64,000 bases of DNA from Pyropia haitanensis (GCA_008729055.1 SDUX01000004.1:4852559-4916558), one strand, 5' to 3'; counted from the stretch's first letter, positions 34,384 to 45,368 are shown. Numbers and translations are program-made. Notes: generated from the sequence alone by a model not told the origin.

Positions 34384-35303
34384 TCACGTCTTTGTGTTTG
34401 CGGCGTGCGTCGTGCCCGCCACTGCCGCCTCGTCGGCAGACACGTCTGGGCCGCCGCCGTCCCCGCCCTCCGCCGCCGCGTCTGCCGCGGCGGCGTCGGC
34501 CGCCCGCCGCCGCAGGCGCGCGAGCGCGGCGGCCAGGATGGCCCGCTGGGAGGAGCGGTAGCGCAGCGCCGCCCGCCGCCGCCGCCGCCACCGCGCCGCC
34601 GCGGCGGCCGCGTCTGGGCGGGCGCCGTCGAGCGCCTCGGCCCACGACGGCGGCGGCGCGGCGGCGTCAGCCGCCGCGTCCGCGGCGGTCGATCCGGCCG
34701 GCGGCGGCGGCGGCGGGGCGGCCTGCCGGTCGGCGGCGGCGGCGAGGCCCGCCAGCTCCGCCGCGTCCGCCGCGGCGGCGGCGGCCCCCCCCGTGCGTGC
34801 CCAGCGGTCGGCGAGGACGGCGGCGAGCTCCGCCGCCACGTCCGCCCAAAAGTCCGGGTCGGCGTCAATCTCCTCGGGGATGACCGCCGTCTGCGCCGCG
34901 TCGGTCGTCACCTCCCACAGCACGCCGCCGGCGGCGAGCATCGTCAGCGCGAGCGCGCGCACCACGCTCGGCGGGATGACGCCACTGTCATCCACGTCGT
35001 CGCTGTCGCCATTGCCGTTGCCGTCGGTGCCGTCCGTGCGGCCGGGCGCGCCGTCGTCGGGGGTGCCGCCGGCGGCGGCGGCGGCGGCATCGTCGCCCAC
35101 CAGCGGGCGACCCCCTCCCCCCCCTCCGCCGCCCCGCCGCCGCCACCGCGGGTGCCGCAGGTAGTGCACGCCGTCGAGCCCCTCCCGCCGCAGGGCGGCG
35201 GACAGGCGCGCCCAGTCATCCGGGTCTATCCCCGCCCCCGCCGACGCCAGCTTGAGCGGATACACGTCGTACGCGTAGTGGCCGCCAGGCGCCGCCGCCG
35301 CGA

Positions 35304-35334
<31 letters not shown>

Positions 35335-36497
35335 ATCGAGGCAAAAGCCGTAGCCCATCAGCAGCGACTCGTTGGCTTTGGGGCCGTAGTTGTTGACGAC
35401 GGGCGCGCCGGCGGCGGCGGCGTAGCCGACGACCAGCTCCACCGCGCCGGCGGCGGCGTCGCCGGGCGCGGCGGCTAGTCCAGTCGCGAGCGAGCCGCGC
35501 CCGCCACCGCCGCCGCCGCCGTCACCGTCGCCGCCGCCGCCACCGCCGCCGTCGCCGCCGTCGTTGCCACCACCACCACCACCACCACCACCACCACCAC
35601 CGCCGCCGCCGCCGCCGCCATCGTCGTCGGCCACCGTACGCCACGTGACGGGCGCGCCCAGGCGGTGGTTGCAGCTGTCGAGCAGCGGCAGCAGCAGCCC
35701 CGGCGGGTCCGCGTCGCCCGCGGCGCCGGCGCTGCCGCCGCCGCCGTCGCCGCCGCCACTGCCGCCGCGACCGACGCCAGGCGGGGCCACCTGCGGGGTG
35801 ACGGCGGCCGCGCCCAGGCGGCCGACGCGCGCGGGAAACGCGCGGGAGGTGTAGGCCGACACGGCCCACGTCCACGCGGCCCAGGTGTACACGTCGGGCG
35901 GGAAGACGTCGGGCCGGGCGGCGACCAGCGGCGGCACGACCGCGTCATAGGTGGAACGGAGGGCGGCGAGGCGGCCCGGCAGGGCGGCGGCGAGGTTGGT
36001 GCCCGCCAGCCAGCCGACCTGCGCCGCCGTCCAGTGGGACGGGTCATCGTGGGCGGCGGGGAGGGTCGCCACGTACGGCGCGTGGGGGTACCCTTCCGCG
36101 TGCGCGTCGGCGGCGCCCCCGCCCCCCCGCCCCCGCACCGCCGCCACACGGCAGGCAATGAGGTAGAGGTAGAGGCGGGCGTAGCCGTCGAGCGCCGGCA
36201 GGCCGCCGTCGACGTGCGCGGCAACGGCGGCGGCGGCAACGCCGACGGGGCTCGCCGCCGCCACCGCCACGGTGACGGCCAGGCGCAGCGGCACGCGGGC
36301 GGCCGTGTCGCCGGGCCGCAGCGCCGCCGCCGCGACGAGCGACACGTCCGTGCCGTCGGGGGGGGCGACGAGCCGGACGGGGGCGGTGACGCCGGCGGCG
36401 GCGAGCCAGTGGCAGAGGCGGCGGAGGTGTCGAGGGTCATCCTTGGAGGGGGGGGGGGGGGGGAGGAGGGGGGGGGGGTGTTGAGGGGGAGGTCCAT
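34384..36497 (-). CDS. SET-domain protein methyltransferase, Rubisco-LSMT-like
   Basis: Lysine methyltransferase of the LSMT/SETD group. ATG 36497 (MDLPLNTPPPSS) is followed by a C run (36448-36463) across which the frame must change by one base. It then reads LRRLCHWLAAAGVTAPVRLV and LRPGDTAARVPLRL, the family's N-terminal start. The SET core includes DSCNHRLGAPVTW and the SAM-binding signature NNYGPKANESLLMGYGF. Between them lies a poly-Gly insertion encoded by (GGT)n/(GGC)n. The C-terminal substrate-binding domain follows (YAYDVYPLKLASAG, LRREGLDGVHYLRHP, IPPSVVRALALTM), then an Ala-rich tail. GTG 36345 is in frame but a poor eukaryotic start. The substrate is unknown; the family includes plastid Rubisco/aldolase enzymes, but no transit peptide is evident. 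Confidence 0.85.
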
Positions 36498-38347
36498 GGG
36501 GACGGCGGGGGGGGTGCCGGGTGCAGAGCGGGGGCGGGGCGGGGGGCAGGGGGGCAGCTGGGCGAGGCGGCGACGCCGAAGGTCACCGCGCGATGCGCGG
36601 CCACCGCGCGCCACGGATCCACGCGTGATCCGCAGACTGGGATTTACGTCAAGGAAGTAGTGCTGAATTGGTGCGCTCAATTGTTTGCAGTTGTGTCGGG
36701 CTGTCACTGTCAGCACAGCCATCCAGCAAATATCCGGCACAGCACACCCAGTCCAGATTGTCTTCACCACTACGGTCCGTGGACGGCGGCCCCTGAATTC
36801 CGTGTATGTAATGGACATACGGATCCCGGGCATGACCCTCGGGTTCGTTTCTCCTTGCCTGCCTGGTGTGCCAACGGAGCGAGACGTATCTACCGGCCAC
36901 ACCCAACCCATGATGGTCTTTGCAAAGAGGTGGGGCGCTGGGCCGCCCTTGCAGTGTGTACATGTACACAGCTGCTGTACACGCGCGTGCGCGTCCCGCC
37001 TCCATCCCCATCCGATGGTCAAGACGTGCGGTGTTTAGCAAGCGCCCCTATCGGCTGACCAAGCACCCCTTGCCCGTCGTCACCATCGATTGACACTGAG
37101 CCACGCCTCCGCCAGCGGCGCTGCTGCCAGTGACTGGGCTCGTCCAGCTAGGCACCGCCCACGAGCGGAAACAGGCTCGATTTCGAAACCGGCAGCGTCA
37201 CGATGCCGCACGCGCCCCACCCGCGCCTCCAACAGGGACGGACACACCAATTAACAAGAGCCCCCACTAAACGCCGCGGGCGGGTCGAGCGACACCGAGC
37301 GATGCGCGCACCCGGCCCGCCGTCGATCAGCACGGGCGCGACGTAGCGGGCGGCCGCAGCGCATAGGGCCCCGCCAAAGGCGGCTGGGCGGCGGTGAATC
37401 CCGACTGCCCATACGTTGCACGGTCACCCCCCCCCTCGCGGATGGGGTGTCGTGCGCGGGGCCCCCACACGCAAGCGGCGCGGCGACACCGTCGCCAGCG
37501 GTCCATTGGTCACACCCCCTGATCACTGACACGCCCCTGTGCGGGTGGGGCTGGCCGCCTTCCCCCGCTCTCTCCAACGCCGCGCTCGTGTTTGTCCCCT
37601 GCCGCGTCCCTGTCCTAATACCAACAGGCCGCTTTCGGGGGTTTGCGGCGGGATTCCAGGCGGTTTCCGTCGCCACAACGGGGCTGGCGGGCTGTGTAGC
37701 GGGGGGGGGGGGGGGGTTGTGCTCCCACCCACGCCCACCGCATTTGTATTTTTGGTCTGCAACCACCTCTAGGCGCGGCCGCGCGAGCGGGGCGGGAGCC
37801 CTTTCTGGCCCTCCCTGCAGGTCTGAATGGTAGAGGTGGGACGCGTGTCGTTGGGGGAGGGGGAGTGTCAGTGCCGTCTATCTCCGCTGGGCTATCCAGC
37901 GCACCTACGTACGAGGCGTCGCGGTCAGGGGAACACCGCCTCGAGCAGGACAGTGGGGGACGGCGGCCGTGTGCATGGACCATCGACCAAAAGAAGGGGT
38001 GGCGGAGTTTGCGGGCGCACTGCTCCCTGGCCGCCCACGGTGGCCACCGCAGTGCGGTGACCGCGCACCCGCCAGTGCGCTCCGACGAGAGCAGGGTTGC
38101 CGCCCATGCAACAAGACGACCCCCGCCGACGGTTGTCCCACTCCCGTCAGCCGCCCGCGACTCCCCCGTCTCGATCCGTCGCGGGCGGTGCGGTACTTTG
38201 CTGTGGGCCTCTGGTTGTATCGGCGGGGTGTCGTTGCCCGCCGTCTTCCACGCCCTCCCCTACCCCACCCGCCACCCCCGCGTCTCCCCCATCCCCCCCA
38301 TCCCCCCCACCTCCACCATCAATCCCCCCCGCCTGTACCCCTTCACC
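36498..38347. promoter_or_regulatory. Divergent promoter region, SET gene / unknown gene
   Basis: The stretch 36640-37020 has the lowest GC of this interval. The 90 bp before 38348 are a pyrimidine-rich leader. No coding signal; the in-frame extension upstream of 38348 (from 37865) has no ATG-supported protein-like sequence. Confidence 0.45.
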
Positions 38348-39619
38348 ATGGTTCGTACGCTCCTCGGCTCGCTGCGGATGAGCGCTTCGCAACGGCGCGC
38401 GCTCGCCATCCACAACACCCAAGCGCTGTGCCGGGTTGTCTCACGGGGGGCGGGGCCGACCCCCCCCCAGGCCGCCGAGGAGCCGAGCGCGCCCCCCCCG
38501 CCACCGCCGCCGCCGCCGCGGCCGCCGTCCCCGCCGCCGCCGCCATCCTCAAAGCCGGCGCCCCCGCGGTCGATGCCCCGGTCGCGGTCACGGACGCGGC
38601 GGGCGGCGTCGCCCGCCCCCCCGCCGCTGCGCAACGCCCGCGGCCGCGCCACCCCCCACCCCGAGGAGCTGTGGGACGCCGACTGGTCCGACGACACTGG
38701 CTCGGTCGACGACGCCACCGCGCCGTGGGCGGCGGCGGACGCCGCGTCGCGGCCGCCGTCGCCGCCGCCGCAGCCGCGGCGCGAGGCGGGGCGGGGGCGG
38801 CCGGCCGGGGGGCCCCGCCGGCCACGGCCGACGCGGGGCTCGCCGCCACCGCCGCCGCGGCCGTCGACCCCCCACCCTACCGATGGCGGCGGCGCCGATC
38901 CTCGGCCCGGCGGCGGCCACGCTGACGGCGCGGAGGCCATGGCCGACGAGCTAAAGGAGTGGGCGACGCTCGCGACGGGCGCCGGCGCGCCCGGCAGCAG
39001 CGGCGGCGGCGGCGGCGCCCCCCGCTCGTGGGGCCGCGTCAAGTCGCTGCGCAAGTCGAGGAGCCTCCACAAGTCCATCGACTGGGCGCGCGGCGCGGCG
39101 GGCCGCGCGGGCCGCGGCGGCCGCTCGGACGGCGCCGCGTCAGAGGGGGAGAGCGTCGGCGCGTCGCCGAAACGCCGCCGCCGCCGCCGCCACCGCGGCG
39201 GCGCGGACGCCGCTGCCGCCGACGGGGATCCGGTCGACGACGCGGCGGCGGCGGCGGTGGCGGCGGCCGCAGCGGCGGCCGAAGCGGCGGTCGCGGCGGC
39301 GGCCGCCGCCCGGCGGCAGCGGCCGGCGGCGGCCGAGGCGGCGGCGACACCGTGGGCGGCGACCGCTACGGGCAGCGCTGGCACGCTGCATGAGGCGACG
39401 TCGACGATCTTGTCAGATGCCGACTGGGACGACGCGGTAGAATGGCCGTCGGCGGGCGGCGGCGGCGGCGGCGGCGCCGGGGCGGTGGTGGTGGCGCCGC
39501 GGGGCGCCGCGGCGGCCGCCATTGGCGCCGTCCTGTCGTCCAAAGACCGGCGGCGGCGGTCGTGCCGCCTCGGCGGCATGCGCGAGACGGCTAGCTTCCG
39601 CACGTGGATGAATGTGTAG
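38348..39619 (+). CDS. Unknown disordered protein with two DADW motifs
   Basis: ATG 38348 (context ACCATGG) gives 423 residues starting MVRTLLGSLRMSASQRRALA. A Pro-rich linker and an Arg/Ser block (SMPRSRSRTRRAAS) follow. Two acidic-Trp motifs are present: PEELWDADWSDDTGSVDD (about 38660-38715) and TILSDADWDDAVEW near the C-terminus (about 39408-39443). A basic segment (WGRVKSLRKSRSLHKSIDW) lies between, then a Lys/Arg cluster (KRRRRRRHRGG) that could be a nuclear localisation signal, and an Ala tract. There are no membrane helices or known domain. The frame is continuous with no breaks. The paired D-A-D-W-x-D elements may be short binding motifs; that is inference. Confidence 0.65.
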   Translation: MVRTLLGSLRMSASQRRALAIHNTQALCRVVSRGAGPTPPQAAEEPSAPPPPPPPPPRPPSPPPPPSSKPAPPRSMPRSRSRTRRAASPAPPPLRNARGRATPHPEELWDADWSDDTGSVDDATAPWAAADAASRPPSPPPQPRREAGRGRPAGGPRRPRPTRGSPPPPPRPSTPHPTDGGGADPRPGGGHADGAEAMADELKEWATLATGAGAPGSSGGGGGAPRSWGRVKSLRKSRSLHKSIDWARGAAGRAGRGGRSDGAASEGESVGASPKRRRRRRHRGGADAAAADGDPVDDAAAAAVAAAAAAAEAAVAAAAAARRQRPAAAEAAATPWAATATGSAGTLHEATSTILSDADWDDAVEWPSAGGGGGGGAGAVVVAPRGAAAAAIGAVLSSKDRRRRSCRLGGMRETASFRTWMNV

Positions 39620-40624
39620 GGGGGGGTCGAGCGCTATGGAGGGTGTGGAGTAGGCGGATCGTCCGCCGCGCCCCGCGCGGGCGCGGTATCTAAACGCACC
39701 CGGGCTGTGGCGACGGCGCGGCCCTGTGTCAACAATTAAACTGGAGGCGACCGTGCAATGCGCGTGCGTGGTACGTCCACTTCCCACGTCGAGGACGATG
39801 CGGACCCGCCCAGTTGAGTGGACCGCCGGTCAAGGCCAACACGGCCCATCTGCCTGCAAGCAGTGCAGGACACACTCGTCCCGACGGCGGTCCGGCGTTG
39901 CGCACGACGCATGACGCGGAGGCCTCTCCCCCACGCCAACAAATTGGTGGGGGAGCGCGCCAGTGGCGGCCCGCGCGACTACACCCCCGCGCCCGTGCGC
40001 CGCGCACGCCATCCCCTGCCGTTGCGGCGGAGGCGCCAGCAGGATGGCAGGCCTCATCGGTACCACCTCTGCTGCGCAGCAGGGTCGACGGTACCCTCCG
40101 GCGCTGCCGCAGCTCGGGTGGACCCGCCATCCCGCACGGCAGTGGCGGCTGCCAACCCGCCCGCTCCCCCCCCCCCCCCCCAACACGCCCAGCAGGCCAT
40201 GTTGGCCACCAAGAGGTCGCCGGCACGGGCCGCACAACGCCACACGACCAAGGCGGGGCCAACCCGGGGATCGCGCTGATCGCCCGATTGGCGCGTCGAC
40301 ACGGGCCACCACTGCCGGCCGTCACGCGGCAACGGCTCCGCAGGCGCGCCACCACCGCCCGCGCGCGGCACTGGCCGTGGGGTGGTGGCGGTGGCAGCGA
40401 CAGCCGGCGTAGCACCCGTCCACCGTCCAGAGGCAAGTCTGCCGCCGCCACAAGGCGGCACTGCGCATCCCTCACGCCCCCCCACCAACCGCCCCACGAC
40501 AAAAACGCGCACTAACAGTCCATCAGCAATGTGCACGGGGGGGCAGCAGACACGCTGCACGGCGCCGCCCCCCCCCACCCCCTTCGCCCGACAGCCCCCC
40601 CCACCCGCCACCCACGCCACCGCA
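39620..40624. other. Convergent 3' region
   Basis: About 1 kb between the stops of the DADW protein (+) and the acyltransferase (-). No gene recognised. Open frames lack motifs. Confidence 0.5.
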
Positions 40625-42097
40625 TCAGTCACTGCGGTGGTGGTTTGCGTGGTGTTTCCTCCCGCCGCCGCCGCCCGTCGCGCCACCCTTGTTGCTCCGG
40701 GAGCGGTGCTTGCCCTTGCCCTTCCCCGCCCGGCCAGCGTCGTCCCCCCCCGCCGCCCCCGACGACGGGCGGACGACCTCAAAGTAGAACGACGCGCCAT
40801 TAAACGCCGCGACCGCAAAGAGGCCGCCCAAAAACACCGCGTGGGCGACCTTGGACTCGTACCACAGCACGGACGCCGACAGCGTCAGCAGCGTGTAGAT
40901 GCCCTGCAGCAGCACAAACGTGGCAACGTGGTGCGTCGGCCCAAACGCGTTGATCGCGCGGTAAAAAAGGCTGCCCGGGTGGCGGGTCAGCCAGCGGAGG
41001 CTCGTCATCAGCTCCGGGTCGCGCGCCAGCTTGTTGCGGCTAATTACTTCGGTCTTGACCAGGTACGCCGCCTGCCACGCCGCGTAGATACCCAGCGGGA
41101 GCCCAATCGCATACATGGCGTGGTCCCGCCACTCCCCATCGCCCGCAGCGCCGTAGTGCCAGCCGCCGCCGTCGCCGCCGCCCACCCGCCCGTCGCCATA
41201 CCAGCGCAGGCAAAACGTGACCAGCGGGGGGAGAAAGTGGACGGCCAGGGACGTCAGCCGGTCGAGCGAGTGGAAGACGAGGCTGTTGCGCCAGAGGACC
41301 ACCGCCCACGCCAGCGGTCCGTTGGCCACCGCAAAGTTGACCCGGAACAGCGGCCCCGAGGACGGGAAGAGGAACAGGTGGCCAAGCAGCAGCAGCTGCG
41401 CGGCGTAGCAAAAGTCGTACAGAAAAAAACCGGCCTTGGACGCCCGGTACAGCACCGCCCGGGCGGCGAGGAGCGGCCCGATGAGGCCCGCGTACCACAT
41501 CCACATGCGCGTCGGGGAGAGGAGGAGCACCCCCTCCGTGACCAGCAGCAGCGTCAGGCCGAGCATAAACGCCACCTTTTCGCCAAACGACACGACGGCG
41601 GGCTCGCGGAGCGAGGCGAGCAGCTCCGCACGGCGCGCGGCGAGGCGCGCCTGCAGCCGCGCGCGGGAGGCCTCGTCGGGGATGAGCCGCGACGCCAGCT
41701 GGGCGGTCTCCCGCCGCAGCCGGTGGCGGGTGGCCGACAGCCCGCCCGTGGTGCGGTCGCGGATGGTCGCCGCGAGGCGTGACCGCTCCTTCATCACCAC
41801 GTCCTTGAGGTCCGCAAACATCTCCAGCCGGTCAAACGTGAGCAGTATTTCATCGCCCAGAAAGACATAGTCGTCGTCGCCGTCGAGGGAGAGCGACGAG
41901 GAGAAGGGGCTCCGCCCGCCGCCGCCACCGCCGCTGCCGCCGCCATTGCCTCGCTGGCCACCGCCCGCCTCGGAGCCGCTGTCGGGTCCGCTGCTCTCCA
42001 CCCCCGACGACACGCCGCTGCTGCCGCCCGACGGCAGCCGTCGCGGCGAATCGCCAGCCATGGCCCCAAACAGGGGCGACGACAGGGAGCGGAGCAT
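40625..42097 (-). CDS. Glycerophosphocholine acyltransferase (GPC1/DUF2838 family)
   Basis: Polytopic membrane enzyme of the yeast Gpc1 family, which acylates glycerophosphocholine to lyso-PC. It is an intact 490-residue frame from ATG 42097 (MLRSLSSPLFGAMAG); a second Met 12 codons on is an alternative start. The Ser/Gly-rich N-terminus and a charged helical stretch (LKDVVMKERSRLAATIRD) precede about eight membrane segments. Family-diagnostic sequence includes FFLYDFCYAAQLLLLGHLF, FAVANGPLAWAVVLWRNSLV, FHSLDRLTSLAVHFLPPLVT and FGPTHHVATFVLLQGIYTLL. The C-terminus is basic (KGKGKHRSRSNKGG, then HHANHHRSD). Probable location is ER or another endomembrane. The catalytic mechanism of this family is not assignable from motifs here. 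Confidence 0.9.
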   Translation of the reverse strand: MLRSLSSPLFGAMAGDSPRRLPSGGSSGVSSGVESSGPDSGSEAGGGQRGNGGGSGGGGGGRSPFSSSLSLDGDDDYVFLGDEILLTFDRLEMFADLKDVVMKERSRLAATIRDRTTGGLSATRHRLRRETAQLASRLIPDEASRARLQARLAARRAELLASLREPAVVSFGEKVAFMLGLTLLLVTEGVLLLSPTRMWMWYAGLIGPLLAARAVLYRASKAGFFLYDFCYAAQLLLLGHLFLFPSSGPLFRVNFAVANGPLAWAVVLWRNSLVFHSLDRLTSLAVHFLPPLVTFCLRWYGDGRVGGGDGGGWHYGAAGDGEWRDHAMYAIGLPLGIYAAWQAAYLVKTEVISRNKLARDPELMTSLRWLTRHPGSLFYRAINAFGPTHHVATFVLLQGIYTLLTLSASVLWYESKVAHAVFLGGLFAVAAFNGASFYFEVVRPSSGAAGGDDAGRAGKGKGKHRSRSNKGGATGGGGGRKHHANHHRSD

Positions 42098-43165
42098 GGT
42101 GTGCCACCGTAATAGGGGAGTCAGGACCGCCAGCCACCCGTCCGCAGTGGGAGCCCCAGGGTGCGCCGGTCGGGGCGCGGCGGTAAGCCGGGCCACATGC
42201 AGGCGGGAACCGCAGAGGAGGGGGCCGCGCGGGCGGGGAGACGGGACCAGAGTGCCGGCGGGACAGACGCCCGAGCACCTCACCAGGGGGGGGGCTGCCC
42301 CCGGTGGCTCCCCAGCAGCCGCGACGCCGGCAGCAGCCGCGGCGTCAACAGAGAGAGCACGCTCACGACACCGGCCCGCGCAGGGCGGGCCGCTTGAGCG
42401 GGGGCGCTCGAGTCGTCCATCCGCGGCGGGGGAGGACCCGCGTCGCCGACGCGACCGCCGCCGCGCGGTGTTGCGTCGGGCGGGATGCTTACACAGCAGC
42501 AGGCGGCGTCTCCCGGCCGCCCCGGCCGTGCCGGCCGACAGGTTGCGCGACTGGTCGAGCGGGCCTGTGCGCGTCGGGGACTGTCATCTGGATGGGCGGG
42601 TTTTCACGACCGCGCGGTTTCCAATGTGCGTATTCCGTCCACGCACGCTGTTGGTCAAGACGTGCGGCCATCGGCGGGCGGTGGGACGCGGCCTCGTGGC
42701 GGCACGGCGCCGCCGCGCGGCCCGCGGCGGTGGCCACCCGCCCGGCGGGTGGAAACAGGGAGCAAGTTGCGCGGTGGCTCGGAAAGCGCCGGCGTGGGAC
42801 CACATGCCTTTCGTGCACCCACAGGCCTTTATTCCTGTGCCTCGCGCTTGGTGGAAGGAGCCGGGGGGGATCTCGGTCGCGGCGGGCACGGATTCGCCAT
42901 GACCGGGTGCCCTCGTCTGTCAGACGTCCGCCACCCCCTCCCCCCCGTCTCTCCCCCACACCTCCGCCCCCCCACCACCACCCCCATCCACGTCATCGCT
43001 CCCCACTCCCCAACCCACCGGCCCTCCCACTGTCCTTTCCCTCTCTCGCACGCCGTTCTACCTCTGACGCGCCGCTCCCCTTCCCTCGCGCTCTTGCCCT
43101 CCCGCGTGCCGGTCCATCCCGTGCGGCCTGCCGTGGCGCCGTCGCCGCCGCCGCCGCCGCCGGCC
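42098..43165. promoter_or_regulatory. Divergent promoter region, GPC1 / methyltransferase
   Basis: No gene seen. The 250 bp before 43166 are strongly CT-rich, consistent with the leader of the methyltransferase gene. Confidence 0.45.
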
Positions 43166-44359
43166 ATGCCGGTCGGCGCCGCGCGCCCCCTCGGCGGGGC
43201 AGCGGTCCGCTCCATGGCCTTTGCCGCCGTCGCGACCGGCGCGCCGCCCGTCCGGAGGCAGCTCCAACGACGAGTGGTGGTCGCGGCTCGTGCGGTGGCG
43301 CCGCCGACTGCCACCCGCACCATCAACACCCGCGGCGGCGGCGTCGGCGACGGCGGCGGCAGCGGCGGCGGCGGCGGCGGCGGCGGTGGCGCCACCCCCA
43401 CCCCCACCCGACGGCGGGCGCTGGGCATGGCCGCCGCCGCTGTCACCGCTGCCGCAGCGGCGTCGGTTAGTGGCGCCTGCCCCCCCCCCCCCACCATGGC
43501 CTCGGAGGGCCCCCCCCCCCCGCCATTTCCTTCCAGCGGCGGCGGTGGCGGCCCGCGGGACCTCGGCGACCGCATCCGCTCCGCGCGGCAGGCCGCGTTT
43601 GCCGACGCGATGGACACGGGCATGGACGCGTACGAGGCGGCGGTGGCGGCGCGCAAGGGGGCGCTCCTCCGCGACGCGTTCCGGGTGGCGGCCGCCACGG
43701 CAGGGGGGATGTCGGTGGCCGACGCCATGGCCGCGCGCGATGCCCCTGTCGGCAATGACGACGGCGGCGACGGTGGGGAAACGCCCGTGGTGCGGGTGCT
43801 CGACGTAGGCATCGGCACCGCCCCCAACGTGGGCTACTATCCCCGCGGCGCGGAGGTGACGGGCGTGGACCCAAACCCGGCCATGACCGCCCGCGCGGTC
43901 GCCAACACCCGCCGCCGCCGCCCCGACGTGCGCCTCGTGACCGTTCCGAGCCTAGCGGCCGCGGCGGCAACGGCGGCGGCCGCACCCTACGATGTGGCCG
44001 TCTGTACGCTGACGCTGTGCTCGGTGGACGACCCCGCGGCGGTGGTGGCGGCCGCCGCCGCCGCCCTCCGCCCCGGCGGCGTCTTTGTGTATGTTGAACA
44101 CGTGGGCTCCCGTCCGGGCGACGGCGGCGGCTCGGCGGCGGCGGTGGCGGGCGCGGTCGGCCTCCGCGTGCTGCAGACCGCTGTGAATCCACTGCAGGCG
44201 GCGCTCGCCGACGGGTGCCACCTGACCCGCGACGCCGAGGCGGCCGTCCGTGCCGCCGTGCCGTGGGCCGCGGTTACTGCCGAGCGGTTCCGCGTGGCCG
44301 GGGGGGGGGCGCTGCTCATCTCCCCACACGTGGCGGGGCTGGCCGTCAAGGAGATGTGA
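43166..44359 (+). CDS. SAM-dependent methyltransferase, METTL7-like, predicted thylakoid targeting
   Basis: Class I methyltransferase. ATG 43166 gives 397 residues. The N-terminus (MPVGAARPLGGAAVRSMAFA) is transit-like, followed by a Gly tract and a twin-arginine signal with a hydrophobic core (TRRRALGMAAAAVTAAAAAS, about residues 81-103), so export to the thylakoid lumen is predicted. The catalytic domain has motif I VLDVGIGTAPNVGYYP (about residue 211) and the acidic end of strand 2, VTGVDPNPAM. It then has CTLTLCSVDDPAAV, ALRPGGVFVYVEHVGS and VNPLQAALADGCHLTRD, all typical of METTL7/UbiE-like enzymes. The C-terminus ends GLAVKEM. The substrate is not predictable. The frame is continuous. 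Confidence 0.85.
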   Translation: MPVGAARPLGGAAVRSMAFAAVATGAPPVRRQLQRRVVVAARAVAPPTATRTINTRGGGVGDGGGSGGGGGGGGGATPTPTRRRALGMAAAAVTAAAAASVSGACPPPPTMASEGPPPPPFPSSGGGGGPRDLGDRIRSARQAAFADAMDTGMDAYEAAVAARKGALLRDAFRVAAATAGGMSVADAMAARDAPVGNDDGGDGGETPVVRVLDVGIGTAPNVGYYPRGAEVTGVDPNPAMTARAVANTRRRRPDVRLVTVPSLAAAAATAAAAPYDVAVCTLTLCSVDDPAAVVAAAAAALRPGGVFVYVEHVGSRPGDGGGSAAAVAGAVGLRVLQTAVNPLQAALADGCHLTRDAEAAVRAAVPWAAVTAERFRVAGGGALLISPHVAGLAVKEM

Positions 44360-44924
44360 GGCGCCGTGGAGAATGAAGGGGGGAAGCAGGCGCAGCCGCG
44401 GCGGCAGGGGCGCATTGCGCGGGGGGGGCGGACGGGCGGCACGGACCGCGGTGCGGCCTGGCGCCCCGTGGAATAGCACGCTGCCGCGGCGGTACCACCT
44501 GCAGTGCTGGTCAGCTGGTAGCGCATCCCCTCCGCGCCGCCCCTGCCGTTTAGCGGCCGCCAAGCTGCGGCAACAGTGGCGGCGGCGGCCAACCAGCCTG
44601 CTGTGGGCGGCCCATTGGCGGTCGCCCGTTTGCGCGTCGGCGTCGGCGTTCTCGCGGCGGCGGCGGCTGTGCCTTTGGCGTCGCTGTTGGTCGGTGGCCC
44701 GGTGTCGACGATGCGGGTGGCGACGCGGCGGACGCTGTCGGCAGCGGGACCGTACGGTCGGCTGGAACAGGCAGGCGCGGGGTTGGGAGCAGCTGTGGCC
44801 CGGACCATTGCTCTCTGACGCTCTTCCGCTCTAACGCCTTCACCTCCCTCACTTCCGCTCCCCCTCACGCCGCTCAGCCGCCACCCCACCCGCCGCCGCA
44901 CCGTCACTCGTGGCCCTCGGGAAT
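44360..44924. other. Convergent 3' region
   Basis: Between the methyltransferase stop (+) and the small unknown gene (-). An open frame at 44522-44818 has a hydrophobic stretch but no usable ATG. Confidence 0.45.
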
Positions 44925-45368
44925 TCATCCCCCTCCCCCTCCGCCCCCCCTTCCCGCGCTCGCCTCCCCCCCCTCCCCCCCCTTCTCGTGGCCAAACAGC
45001 CGAGACCGCAAGCTCCGCACGTCCCCGAGCGCCGCCGACACGGGCGAAAGCGTGCCGTCCGAGGGGCTCACCGGCACTACCGGCCGCGCCGCCCGCCGCG
45101 CCGTGTGCGCGCCGGGCACGGGCAGCGGCAGCGGCAGCGGCAGCGACGGCGGCGCCCTGGCGGCAGCGGCGGCGGGGGCGTCCGCCGCAACAGACGCTGC
45201 CGCGGCGGGCGCCTGTGGCGTGCCGGCGGGGGCGTCTCCCGCCGCTGCCGTCGCCGCCGTGGCGGGCGTCCGCGGCGTGTCAGGAGGGGGCGGGGTGGGT
45301 GCGGGCGGCGACGAGGCCGCGGAGGCCGCGGCTGGGGCGGCCTGGGGGGAAGGAGGGGTGGCCGCCAT
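44925..45368 (-). CDS. Small Ala/Pro-rich protein of unknown function
   Basis: ATG 45368 opens 147 residues: MAATPPSPQAAPAAASAASS, a long Ala/Pro/Thr region, a short Pro-Leu repeat (encoded by a GGCAGC hexamer array, about 45120-45147), then more ordered sequence (HTARRAARPVVPVSPSDG, AALGDVRSLRSRLFGHEKGG) and a Gly tail. The stop is in C-rich DNA, so a homopolymer error could have truncated the true C-terminus. There is no signal peptide and no membrane helix. No family is recognised. Confidence 0.42.
   Translation of the reverse strand: MAATPPSPQAAPAAASAASSPPAPTPPPPDTPRTPATAATAAAGDAPAGTPQAPAAAASVAADAPAAAAARAPPSLPLPLPLPVPGAHTARRAARPVVPVSPSDGTLSPVSAALGDVRSLRSRLFGHEKGGEGGEASAGRGGGGGGG

Noticed and set aside
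44495..44560. Sequence resembling a tRNA D-arm (GGTCAGCTGGTAG)
   Set aside because: No T-arm, no anticodon stem and no acceptor pairing could be found.
44522..44818. Forward frame with a hydrophobic stretch (LRVGVGVLAAAAAVPLASLL)
   Set aside because: No ATG before the hydrophobic part and no clear splice acceptor; resemblance to small membrane proteins is weak.
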